A DNA stretch of 10,542 bases from an uncultured Clostridium sp. (GTDB taxonomy: Bacteria > Bacillota > Clostridia > Lachnospirales > Lachnospiraceae), in assembly GCA_900540335.1 (NCBI GenBank), contig UQFC01000100.1, positions 1 to 10,542 on the forward strand. The letters are read 5' to 3'. Made by a program: the position numbers and the translations under genes. Below the pieces are notes generated by a model. That model saw only the letters and a list, made by a program, of their open reading frames with translations, was not told where the DNA came from and did no database searches. Shown piece after piece: positions 1 to 6,167 of the stretch (the first letter of the stretch is position 1; the number at the start of each line of letters is the position of its first letter).

Positions 1-185
1 CCGGAGATTTCTCCTGTGCTTTCACCAGTGCCTGTTTCTTCCTCCGGCAGCGAAACTTCTGTCCGGGACTCTTCCGGCCCTGTACCGGAAGAATCGACTT
101 CTGCTGTATGGCTGCAGCCGCCGCAGGTCAAAAGAACTGCCGTCCCTGCAAAGATCAAAAAGTTCTTCCACTGTTTTCTTTTCAT
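1..185 (-). CDS. Putative lipoprotein, N-terminal fragment (runs off the window)
   Basis: Only the first 61 codons are inside the window. Residues 1-4 are basic (MKRK), residues 8-19 are hydrophobic, and Cys21 and Cys24 follow (LLTCGGCS). This is a lipoprotein-type signal, although Thr at -1 or Cys at -3 makes the lipobox imperfect. After it comes a low-complexity stretch rich in Glu, Ser, Thr and Gly, the usual linker between a lipid anchor and an extracellular domain. The ATG at 185-183 has a purine-rich site (AAAGGGGGCGG) at a suitable distance. It starts 17 bases after the stop of the glycosyl hydrolase, so the two are probably cotranscribed and both act at the cell surface. The functional domain lies outside the window, so no function is assigned. 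Confidence 0.75.
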   Translation of the reverse strand, partial: MKRKQWKNFLIFAGTAVLLTCGGCSHTAEVDSSGTGPEESRTEVSLPEEETGTGESTGEIS

Positions 186-202
186 ACAACCGCCCCCTTT
201 AT

Positions 203-1864
203 TTACGGCAGCTTGATCACATCCCAGATTTCCGCCGGTTCAAACCCCAGCTTCCAACAGGCGACACCCGCCAGATTGTAATCCCGGATCAGATCCATTT
301 TCAGCCCGAGAGAACGTGCCTCTTCCATCCATAATGTATATTTGATTCCATCCCGTACAGTTTCTCCGTAGTACTGTCCAAGTTCTTCCTGCCAGTAAAG
401 TTCCACGTTATTATCTGCAATCCACTGCTGTGCTCTGGCAATTCCCATAGCATCGGAGGTGACCTTTTCTCCTTCCTCTTTCCAGATTCTGGTGTAAAAT
501 GGAACAGCGCCGATCAGTTTTTCTTTGGGTACCTCTTTCAGCGTATCTTCAATTCCCTTTTTCTCATATCCCAGAGATGCTACAGATCCAGGATCTCCTC
601 CGGCGTAATGTTCGTCATATCCCATCATTACTACATAATCAGCCACCTGTCCCTGCTCTGCCCTGTTATAAAATGAAGTATAAGCAGAAGGCACATAGGA
701 ATCTACAGAGAGAACAATTCCTTTATTTCTGCATTCTACAGACAGCTCTCTGATAAACTGGACATAATGCGGTCCCGCCTCTGGCTTGATCCCCTCAATA
801 TCCAGATTGATTCCGTCAATGCCGTATTTCTCCACCTCAGCAGTCAGATTGGAAATTATCTTTTTCCGTGCCGCTGTACTGGCAAATAAAATCTCTGACT
901 GTACGTTCGCACCTCTGTTAAAATTGTCCAGAACAGCCCACACCTGGATTCCAAGGCTGTGCGCTTTATTTACATAGTCCTGATTTGCAAGAGATTCATA
1001 GGTTCCGTCATTCTCTGTCAGCATAAACCATGTTGGCGCAATCACGTTGACACCTTTGGTGTTCGCAATCAGTGCTTCCATCGTCTTATTGGCTGCCGGC
1101 TGGGTTACCTGATGCCACACCATCACAACCGGCTCATCCATGGAAATGGATGTATACACCGGAGCCTGAAACGTACTGAGCAGATTCCTGGTCTCCGGCT
1201 CACCTAAGTTCCGGTTCTGAATATACCCGACCTGACCGTCCTCCGTCCGTACTTTGCTCCACTTTTCCAGTGTTTCCAGCACCACAACCGTACAGCCCTT
1301 TTCCACTTCCGTAAGAATATCACTTTTCACTCCGCCGCGTACACGGACGCTTCCGTCTTTTTTTACTGCCGCAATCTGCTCCGGTTCCCAGCTGGTATCC
1401 ACAAATACTCTCTTTGCATCCCCTCCTTCAAAAAAAGAGGTTCTGATATCCGTATAGGCCGATACCAGGCCTGCTGTCAGCCATACCTCATTCTCCTGCT
1501 CCACAAGCAGCGGTTTTCCGCTGCTGCCCAGAGTTGATGCATCTGCGTAAACAATGGAGTCCGGCAGGGCATAAATCAGCTGATGATTCTCCTGATCCCA
1601 GTAAAACCGTTCATTCAGCGTATCATTCACCCAGGTCAGCGGAAAATATGCCTGACCATTAATATCACGCCCGGTAACTCCTTCTGCCTGCTCATTATCC
1701 AGAATCACCGCGATCTCATCACCGCTGACTCCATACCACAGGCTCTGATCTGCCCTATCCTTAGAAGGAGAAAATTTCTGATACAGAAAAACACCTGCTG
1801 CTGCCGCCCCGATAAGAAAAACAGTCGCCAGTACTGTCAAACTTGTGACCATAAATTTTTTCAT
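203..1864 (-). CDS. Membrane-anchored SH3b plus GH18 family glycosidase
   Basis: This 553-residue protein resembles YaaH/SleL-type GH18 enzymes that act on peptidoglycan or chitin-like glycans. Residues 5-28 form one hydrophobic segment with a basic start, so it is anchored with its bulk outside. Residues about 40-160 look like the copper-amine-oxidase N-terminal-like stalk seen in Clostridia. Residues about 170-222 are an SH3b wall-binding domain (SVRVRGG, KWSKVRTEDGQVGYI). GH18 fills about 245-553: the catalytic motif DGINLDIE lies at 350-357, with Glu357 as the likely acid and Asn353 replacing one Asp of the classic DGxDxDxE, a change I recall from YaaH-like members. MGYDEH (414-419) and the terminal Trp537 also fit. 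AGGAGG lies just upstream of the ATG. The exact substrate cannot be read from sequence. Confidence 0.9.
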   Translation of the reverse strand: MKKFMVTSLTVLATVFLIGAAAAGVFLYQKFSPSKDRADQSLWYGVSGDEIAVILDNEQAEGVTGRDINGQAYFPLTWVNDTLNERFYWDQENHQLIYALPDSIVYADASTLGSSGKPLLVEQENEVWLTAGLVSAYTDIRTSFFEGGDAKRVFVDTSWEPEQIAAVKKDGSVRVRGGVKSDILTEVEKGCTVVVLETLEKWSKVRTEDGQVGYIQNRNLGEPETRNLLSTFQAPVYTSISMDEPVVMVWHQVTQPAANKTMEALIANTKGVNVIAPTWFMLTENDGTYESLANQDYVNKAHSLGIQVWAVLDNFNRGANVQSEILFASTAARKKIISNLTAEVEKYGIDGINLDIEGIKPEAGPHYVQFIRELSVECRNKGIVLSVDSYVPSAYTSFYNRAEQGQVADYVVMMGYDEHYAGGDPGSVASLGYEKKGIEDTLKEVPKEKLIGAVPFYTRIWKEEGEKVTSDAMGIARAQQWIADNNVELYWQEELGQYYGETVRDGIKYTLWMEEARSLGLKMDLIRDYNLAGVACWKLGFEPAEIWDVIKLP

Positions 1865-1898
1865 CTGTGGTACTTCCTCCTAGTTCTGTTCATCTTCC

Positions 1899-1915
1899 AG
1901 AGAATAAAATTCTCT
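1899..1915. repeat. Perfect inverted repeat in the GH18 gene leader
   Basis: AGAGAAT, three bases, ATTCTCT: arms of 7 bp with no mismatch. It lies between the extended -10 at 1941-1949 and the ribosome binding site of the GH18 gene. It could be an RNA hairpin or a repressor operator. The half-site GAGAAT recurs in the palindrome before pflB, but there the spacer is one base rather than three. Confidence 0.5.
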
Positions 1916-1940
1916 TTTCCGTCTTATTTCCTATGGAAAA

Positions 1941-1949
1941 AGTATACCA
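1941..1949 (-). promoter_or_regulatory. Extended -10 promoter element for the GH18/lipoprotein pair
   Basis: On the minus strand TGGTATACT matches an extended -10 (TGn plus a TATAAT-like hexamer). No good -35 is seen at 16-18 bases, which is tolerable for an extended -10. It would give a leader of about 70 bases before the ATG at 1864. Confidence 0.5.
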
Positions 1950-2084
1950 CAAAACCCTGATGTCTTCTCTTAAATTTTTCTGATATTTTCCCTCCCCGAC
2001 TTCAGTTTCCAGGCTGAATTGGAATTCTCTCCTGAAGCCCCGCCCCGTATCTGTGCACAAAGCACTGCCCCTTAATCTTCCTCC
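1950..2084. other. Intergenic stretch with no clear terminator
   Basis: Between the unknown small gene and the GH18 promoter I see only imperfect hairpins, for example CTTCAG/CTGAAG arms, and none is followed by a T run in either direction. Read-through from the kinase cluster into the GH18 gene is therefore possible. Confidence 0.35.
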
Positions 2085-2459
2085 TTAACGATAGTAAACC
2101 AGATCAAATCTGATTTCCTTCAAACGCTTTCTTTTCCCGTAACCGGCAGAAGACTCTCCTAAAAGCTCCTGTTCTTCTGCATCTGCCGCCGTCTGCTCCC
2201 GGCAGTCTGTCACCTCCTCCAGCACATAATCTCCCATATAGAAGCTTCCGTCTTCATGAATTTCAAAAATTTTATCCCACTGACTTTCATCTGCCTCTTT
2301 TCCATCTATCAGTATCGGCACACCCTTTTCCCGGTACTTTCTCAAGCCATCCATATAAGCTCTGCGGCTCTCCGGATTCAGCCTTTTTTTCCTTTCCACT
2401 CTCTTCCTCCGCAAAAGCCGGAGAGGCAGCCCTGTTCCGGAAGGTATAAGCCGTGACAC
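2085..2459 (-). CDS. Conserved-looking small protein of unknown function
   Basis: This 124-residue protein uses a GTG start at 2459 with GAAGGAG four bases before it. I do not recognise a named family. The first 30 residues are very basic (RLLRRKRVERKKR). A central segment of about residues 33-80 (AYMDGLRKYREKGVPI, then IDGKEADESQW, then FEIHEDGSFYMGDYV) has the feel of a structured conserved domain. An acidic Gln/Glu-rich insert follows, and the end is LKEIRFDLVYYR. There is no signal peptide or membrane segment, so it is probably cytoplasmic, and the basic start could touch nucleic acid or membrane lipids. It is the last gene of the kinase cluster, 55 bases after the second P-loop gene, so a shared role is possible but unproven. 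Confidence 0.65.
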   Translation of the reverse strand: MSRLIPSGTGLPLRLLRRKRVERKKRLNPESRRAYMDGLRKYREKGVPILIDGKEADESQWDKIFEIHEDGSFYMGDYVLEEVTDCREQTAADAEEQELLGESSAGYGKRKRLKEIRFDLVYYR

Positions 2460-2514
2460 AAATCTCCTTCGCCGCCTCTGCCGGCCGTTTTCTATGTATT
2501 TATTTCAGCTGCCG

Positions 2515-3216
2515 TTAAAACAACAGCCGCTCAAAAAACTTCATGTCTGAAGCAGTCACCGCAAAGGCATCTTCCGAAACCGGAATGCGCATACATGGTA
2601 TCCGAAGCTGTTTTTCCCATTCTTTTCTGGTCTCTTCGCTGCCAAAAACAGCCGCACACTGCCAGCTCTCATCACGCTCCGGTATCATTCTGACCGCTTC
2701 CAGAAATGCCTCTGTCTGCCACTCACTGAATGAGCCTACCAGCACTTTTTTATCACACCGGGTACATTCACAAAAGCTTTCTCCTGTCAGTTCCCCGTAA
2801 TCAGCGATAATCCTCCTGTATTTTCCATTGAGACAAGCTGCCATGATTTCAGCACCTGCCTGCTCATAATAATCTGCATCCAGAATCCGGCAGAAAGATA
2901 AATTTCCTCTGTTTCCAGCCTTTTTTCCACTTCCGGCATTCTTATTCCCGCCCCACAGGCGGATTTTATGAAACGGATTCTTCCTGTCTGTAAATTCTCC
3001 TCTGCAGAATCTCTCCATGGATTTAAAATCGCCGTGACTGTTCCATTCCAGAACTGCTGTTTTTTCTCCCCGAACTCCGGTCAGATAATTGGCAGTCCAT
3101 ACTGCCAGATGCGTTGCCCCGGTTCTTCCTCCGGCACTGATAATCCCTAAAGTTTTCCAGTCAGCTGCCGAAGAATAAGAAAAAACAGATTTCTTCCTTT
3201 CCCGTACAGTTTTCGT
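2515..3216 (-). CDS. P-loop-like protein without Walker A lysine, second copy; apparent ACG start
   Basis: Taken from the ACG at 3216 this gives 233 residues. Residues 24-38 read GIISAGGRTGATHLA, a ParA/MinD-type first strand and loop in which the Walker A lysine is missing. A later strand gives RRIIADYGE and then KKVLVGSFSEW. The same order (DYG, then a strand ending LVCGAKPW) occurs in the C-terminal half of the kinase protein, so the two domains look like tandem paralogues. The frame stays open upstream to 3444 and beyond, but there it runs antiparallel to nothing: it only shadows convincing kinase-protein sequence in another frame. No ATG, GTG or TTG lies in a usable position. AGGAGG ends six bases before ACG, so ACG is either a weak start or a mutated ATG. 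The gene would overlap the kinase gene by about 70 bases. The role is unknown; it may be a partner of the kinase. Confidence 0.6.
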   Translation of the reverse strand, partial: TKTVRERKKSVFSYSSAADWKTLGIISAGGRTGATHLAVWTANYLTGVRGEKTAVLEWNSHGDFKSMERFCRGEFTDRKNPFHKIRLWGGNKNAGSGKKAGNRGNLSFCRILDADYYEQAGAEIMAACLNGKYRRIIADYGELTGESFCECTRCDKKVLVGSFSEWQTEAFLEAVRMIPERDESWQCAAVFGSEETRKEWEKQLRIPCMRIPVSEDAFAVTASDMKFFERLLF

Positions 3217-4643
3217 ATGACTCCTCCTGCTCTTTCCTTTCTTCTTTCCGCTGTCATTCTGTTCATCATTGCCTGATATACCCGATCGGCCGCTCTGTCG
3301 CCAGAAAAGGGATCGGAGAAATCCGGCATAAGAAAACAGATCGGTTTCTCCTGTGCCCAAACAGATTTTCTGTATCTTTCTCCTGTTCTTCCTCCTATAG
3401 TCTGCCTGCTGAAATGATTCATCAGAAGAACCAGGCCCGGGCATCCCTTCAATTCTCCGTAGGCCTCATACGCAGATTCCTGCTCCCAGGGCTTTGCTCC
3501 ACAGACAAGAATCTCCAGATCTGCCTGTTCGTTAAAAAACTTTTTTCTGCTGCATCCATAATCCAGAATCCTCACCGGATATGGTGACTTCTCAAGGTGA
3601 ACACAGGCCCCATACCAGGGCCGTACCGGCAATCCCCGTATCACAAAAATTCCCCGGCGGTCGTGTCCGGCGCCAAACCAGTCAGCAAGCTGTCTTATGG
3701 CACCTGTCTCATTGTGTTCCTCATATACAGCAGAAATTCCCTGCCGCCTTAAATAAGCTGCAAGTCCCATTGCCAGATGTGTTGTCCCGGCGCCCGGCCG
3801 GCTTCCTGCCACAGCAATGGTCAGAGATGATGCAGGATTGCTTCTCCAAATACCCTGTCTTCGTTTTTCCTGTTTCTGAAACTGCGCCTCTGCCTTTTCC
3901 ATGGCTCTGCAGAGCTGGTCTGCCGTCTCATACCGCTTTTCCCTGTCCTCACTGAGGCATCTGCGAATAATCCGCATAAGATTCCGGTCTGTACTGTCAG
4001 GCGCCTGCATCGGTTTTCCGTCACTTTCCCCGGGATAATGTCCGGTCAGCATGTAATAGAGGACAGCACCAATGGCATAGATATCAGTCCTTTCATCCAA
4101 AACATCTCCCGTATACTGTTCCGGTGCCGCGCAGCCCACAGTTCCGTAACGCTGTGTCAGATTTTTTGCATCACTTAAGTGAACTGCATGATCAAAATCA
4201 ATCAGTTTTACCGTGTCATGGCAAATTATAAGGTTCTTTGGCTGTAAATCCAGATATAAAATAGGGGTTGGTCTTGCTGAATGCAAGATATTTACCAGAT
4301 GGCAAATCTGAATTCCGTAACGAATCGTCATTGCCTTTGAAAAATGCCCTGTCTCAGAAATAAGGGCATACAGAGAGTCTCCCTCCAGATATTCTTCAAT
4401 CAAATAACTGTAATCCTCATCCTCCTCCAGATCATACACAATGGGTATCCCCGGATGGCGAATGGTTTTTAAAATCAATGCTTCCTTTCGGAACTGACTG
4501 TAATCCGTACAGGTCTTGGCAACCTGCTTGATTGCACGATACTCCTCCAGTTCCATATGTCTTGCCAGATATACGGTTCCGCTTCGTCCCCGCCCTAAAA
4601 TCCGGCACAGCTGATACTTTCCAAACAGAGTTTCGTCCGCCTT
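3147..4643 (-). CDS. Hanks-type Ser/Thr protein kinase fused to a lysine-less P-loop domain; apparent AAG start
   Basis: The kinase domain fills about residues 8-250 when counted from AAG at 4643. It has the glycine loop LGRGRSG (16-22), Lys39 in AIK, Glu54 of helix C, the catalytic loop YLDLQPKN (Asp132, Asn137) in place of HRD..N, DFD in place of DFG (Asp149), and APEQY. A ParA-like domain follows, with AGSRPGAGTTHLA at about 279-291, where Thr stands in for the Walker A lysine. Then come RILDYG, LVCGAKPW and FLMPDFSDPF. There is no membrane segment or PASTA repeat, so it is a cytoplasmic kinase unlike PknB/PrkC. The first in-frame ATG (4556) would cut off the glycine loop. The frame is open above it, and AAAGGAGG sits six bases before AAG GCG GAC, exactly where ATG is expected. 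It could be a decayed gene, a sequence error or an odd start. Confidence 0.8.
   Translation of the reverse strand, partial: KADETLFGKYQLCRILGRGRSGTVYLARHMELEEYRAIKQVAKTCTDYSQFRKEALILKTIRHPGIPIVYDLEEDEDYSYLIEEYLEGDSLYALISETGHFSKAMTIRYGIQICHLVNILHSARPTPILYLDLQPKNLIICHDTVKLIDFDHAVHLSDAKNLTQRYGTVGCAAPEQYTGDVLDERTDIYAIGAVLYYMLTGHYPGESDGKPMQAPDSTDRNLMRIIRRCLSEDREKRYETADQLCRAMEKAEAQFQKQEKRRQGIWRSNPASSLTIAVAGSRPGAGTTHLAMGLAAYLRRQGISAVYEEHNETGAIRQLADWFGAGHDRRGIFVIRGLPVRPWYGACVHLEKSPYPVRILDYGCSRKKFFNEQADLEILVCGAKPWEQESAYEAYGELKGCPGLVLLMNHFSRQTIGGRTGERYRKSVWAQEKPICFLMPDFSDPFSGDRAADRVYQAMMNRMTAERRKERAGGVIRKLYGKGRNLFFLILRQLTGKL
3223..3228 (-). promoter_or_regulatory. Shine-Dalgarno deciding the start of the second P-loop gene
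   Basis: AGGAGG on the minus strand is followed by AGTCAT and then ACG in the frame of the downstream gene. The six-base spacing is ideal. No in-frame canonical start codon lies within useful reach. Confidence 0.5.
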
Positions 4644-4650
4644 TTCACTC

Positions 4651-4657
4651 CTCCTTT
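4651..4657 (-). promoter_or_regulatory. Shine-Dalgarno deciding the kinase start
   Basis: The minus strand reads AAAGGAGG, then AGTGAA, then AAG GCG GAC GAA ACT in the kinase frame. The spacing suits a start at 4643, but the codon is AAG. A GTG at 4648 is in another frame and one base from the site. An in-frame TGA at 4667-4665 blocks any longer product. Confidence 0.55.
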
Positions 4658-4680
4658 CTTTCCTTCATCTCTGTAGGCAT

Positions 4681-4709
4681 ATTCTAATACATCTTCTTCC
4701 GTTTTACAA
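4681..4709 (-). promoter_or_regulatory. Sigma-A type promoter for the kinase cluster
   Basis: Minus strand TTGTAA, 17 bases, TAGAAT. Transcription would start near 4674, about 30 bases before the presumed kinase start, which supports initiation around 4643 rather than at the internal ATG at 4556. Confidence 0.6.
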
Positions 4710-4878
4710 GTAGCCTGCCGGCAAAATCCATCGACTAATTTCGACACCCCTCCCGGGAAATTAATCAGGACCGCAATACTCCCGCGACAAAAACTCAGGA
4801 AAAAAACCAGGCAGAAGGAAAAACATCAAAAAGTCGAAAGGCCTCGAGAAAATTTTATAAAAAAATGTTACATAGGAA
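4710..4878. other. Divergent control region between the kinase cluster and mecA
   Basis: No gene is seen here. It holds an inverted repeat TAATTTC/GAAATTA (4736-4742 and 4757-4763). It also holds three sites resembling the Spo0A box TGTCGAA: an exact match on the minus strand at 4740-4746, TGTCGCG on the minus strand at 4783-4789, and AGTCGAA on the plus strand at 4832-4838. They lie upstream of both promoters. Confidence 0.4.
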
Positions 4879-4908
4879 TTGCTTTTTCCCTGTATCATAT
4901 ACTATAAT
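4879..4908 (+). promoter_or_regulatory. Promoter of mecA
   Basis: TTGCTT, 18 bases, then a perfect TATAAT at 4903-4908 in an AT-rich setting. The leader before the mecA ATG is about 55 bases. Confidence 0.7.
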
Positions 4909-4968
4909 TATATTAGGGAAGCAGGACTTTTTCCCGGCTTCTCAGGAAAATACGGAAGGAGTGGTCTT

Positions 4969-5745
4969 ATGAAGATAGAACGGATTAATGAAAACCAGAT
5001 ACGATGTACGCTGACCAGCTTTGACTTAAGTGTCCGCAATATGAATCTGGGAGAGCTGGCCTATGGCAGTGAAAAAGCCCGCAGTCTGTTTCGTGAAATG
5101 ATTCAGAAGGCCTCCAATGAAGTTGGTTTTGATGCAGAGGATATTCCGCTGATGGTCGAGGCAATTCCGCTTTCCAATGAAAGCGTGATGCTGGTCATCA
5201 CAAAAATAGAAGATCCGGAAGAGCTGGATACCCGTTTTTCCAAATTTTCTCCTCTCTCAGAGGACGAACAGGAAGGACTTTACAGTGGTCTTACCAGCGA
5301 ATTTCTGGAAGGCGCGGACGGTTTGATGGAATTTTTAAAAAATGACCTTCTTGGCCTTTCCTCCGGTCAGACAGATTCTGCCCCGGCTAAGGAAGGCGGC
5401 GCTGCTGCTTCCGCTGACGGACAGACTGCTTCAGAAGCGCCGGCAGTACAGATTCGGATTTACCGTTTCGGCAGCCTGGATCAGGTCACCGATGCTGCGC
5501 GAATCGTAAACGGCATCTGTGAAGGGAAAAATTCTCTTTACAAACGCCCGCAGACCTCCAGCTATTATCTGGTTCTCTCCAGCGAGGGCTGCGATCCCCT
5601 GGCTTTCAGCCGTCTCTGCAATATTCTTGCCGAGTATGGAGAAAAGGTTAGGCCGGAAGCTGCCACGGAGGCATACTATCAGGAACATTATGAAACCATT
5701 ATCAGAAACCAGGCTCTTCAGAAACTGGCTCTGGTCGATGGCTGA
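4969..5745 (+). CDS. mecA: Adaptor protein MecA
   Basis: MecA binds target proteins and delivers them to the ClpC/ClpP protease; in Bacillus it governs competence and other regulators. The 258 residues show the expected two domains. The N-terminal substrate-binding part starts MKIERINENQIRCTLTSFDL and runs to about 90. An acidic stretch and an Ala/Gly/Ser-rich linker (about 131-160) follow. The C-terminal ClpC-binding part (about 161-258) has IRIYRFGSLDQV and SLYKRPQTSSYYLVL. The start is the ATG at 4969, preceded by GGAAGGAG; an upstream extension would begin inside the promoter. The gene is monocistronic, with its own promoter and a strong terminator. No comK or competence gene is in view, so its clients here are unknown. 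Confidence 0.93.
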   Translation: MKIERINENQIRCTLTSFDLSVRNMNLGELAYGSEKARSLFREMIQKASNEVGFDAEDIPLMVEAIPLSNESVMLVITKIEDPEELDTRFSKFSPLSEDEQEGLYSGLTSEFLEGADGLMEFLKNDLLGLSSGQTDSAPAKEGGAAASADGQTASEAPAVQIRIYRFGSLDQVTDAARIVNGICEGKNSLYKRPQTSSYYLVLSSEGCDPLAFSRLCNILAEYGEKVRPEAATEAYYQEHYETIIRNQALQKLALVDG

Positions 5746-5760
5746 AACAAATGAAATAAA

Positions 5761-5812
5761 GCCGCAGGCTGCGCAGATTTCAAAACAGAATCTGCAGCTG
5801 CCTGCGGCTTTC
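5761..5812. terminator. Bidirectional terminator between mecA and the DUF1858 gene
   Basis: The outer stem GCCGCAGGC (5761-5769) pairs with GCCTGCGGC (5800-5808), and an inner GCAGATT/AATCTGC-type stem continues it. TTTCTATATTTC follows on the plus strand and TTTATTTC on the minus strand, so it can serve both converging genes. Confidence 0.85.
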
Positions 5813-5824
5813 TATATTTCCCAA

Positions 5825-6025
5825 TTAACGGCTTGCCAGAACTTCGTTGATGCCTGCAACCAGGGTGTCACAGTCAATTCCGTGAACCATGCATGCCTCT
5901 TCCAGACTCTCGCCCTGAGAAGACGGACAGCCCAGGCAGTGCATTCCTGCGCGCATCAGCATGGGAGCAATCAGTTCATCCATCTGAATCAGCTCGCCAA
6001 TCAACATATCTTTGCTAATCTGCAT
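5825..6025 (-). CDS. DUF1858 small protein with CxxC (hybrid-cluster-protein-associated redox disulfide type)
   Basis: The 66 residues begin MQISKDMLIGELIQMDE and carry HCLGC (Cys30, Cys33), matching the DUF1858 pattern. That family is named for its frequent neighbourhood with hybrid cluster protein and is thought to be redox-active or metal-binding; its reaction is not settled. Further cysteines are at 45 and 52. AAGGAGG lies eight bases before the ATG at 6025, so the longer reading that starts at 6088 is unlikely. It is transcribed away from the pyruvate formate-lyase operon, with the two promoters about 100 bases apart, which suggests shared control by redox state, iron or anaerobiosis (inference). 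Confidence 0.85.
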   Translation of the reverse strand: MQISKDMLIGELIQMDELIAPMLMRAGMHCLGCPSSQGESLEEACMVHGIDCDTLVAGINEVLASR

Positions 6026-6059
6026 ATTATTTTCCTCCTTGTTGGACATACTTATTATT

Positions 6060-6088
6060 ACTATAATACTTTTCCTGTAAATTGGCAA
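6060..6088 (-). promoter_or_regulatory. Promoter of the DUF1858 gene
   Basis: Minus strand TTGCCA, 17 bases, TATAGT. It gives a leader of about 30 bases before the ATG at 6025. Confidence 0.6.
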
Positions 6089-6115
6089 GATATCTCTTTT
6101 TTCTTTTCTCCAAAC

Positions 6116-6154
6116 TGTACAGGAATTCCGAAAATGGAATATGCTCCCTGTACA
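6116..6154. promoter_or_regulatory. Nested inverted repeat, candidate operator between divergent promoters
   Basis: TGTACAGG (6116-6123) and CCTGTACA (6147-6154) are perfect 8-bp inverted arms. Inside them ATTCC (6125-6129) and GGAAT (6136-6140) form a second inverted pair. The element lies upstream of both the DUF1858 and pflB promoters, so one factor bound here could control both. Confidence 0.5.
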
Positions 6155-6167
6155 AAATTACAAACAT

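Noticed and set aside
1970..2065. 31-codon GTG frame after the small unknown gene (minus strand)
   Set aside because: The purine-rich sites are badly spaced, and the product shows no domain, signal or membrane segment.
3217..3444. Upstream extension of the second P-loop gene to an ATG at 3444
   Set aside because: In this stretch the kinase-protein frame holds convincing protein (VLLMNHFS, ICFLMPDFSDPF), while the extension is low-complexity, Arg/Lys/Ser-rich shadow sequence with no ribosome site.
4647..4680. Short reading frame starting ATG CCT ACA before the kinase, with a possible +1 shift at GAG TGA as in prfB
   Set aside because: The presumed transcript starts at about 4674, inside this frame, the Shine-Dalgarno overlaps the stop instead of preceding it at the prfB distance, and a changed start codon explains the data with one step.
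4879..4968. Longer mecA starting at 4879
   Set aside because: The extension covers the -35 and -10, has no ribosome site, and MecA proteins begin at MKIERI.
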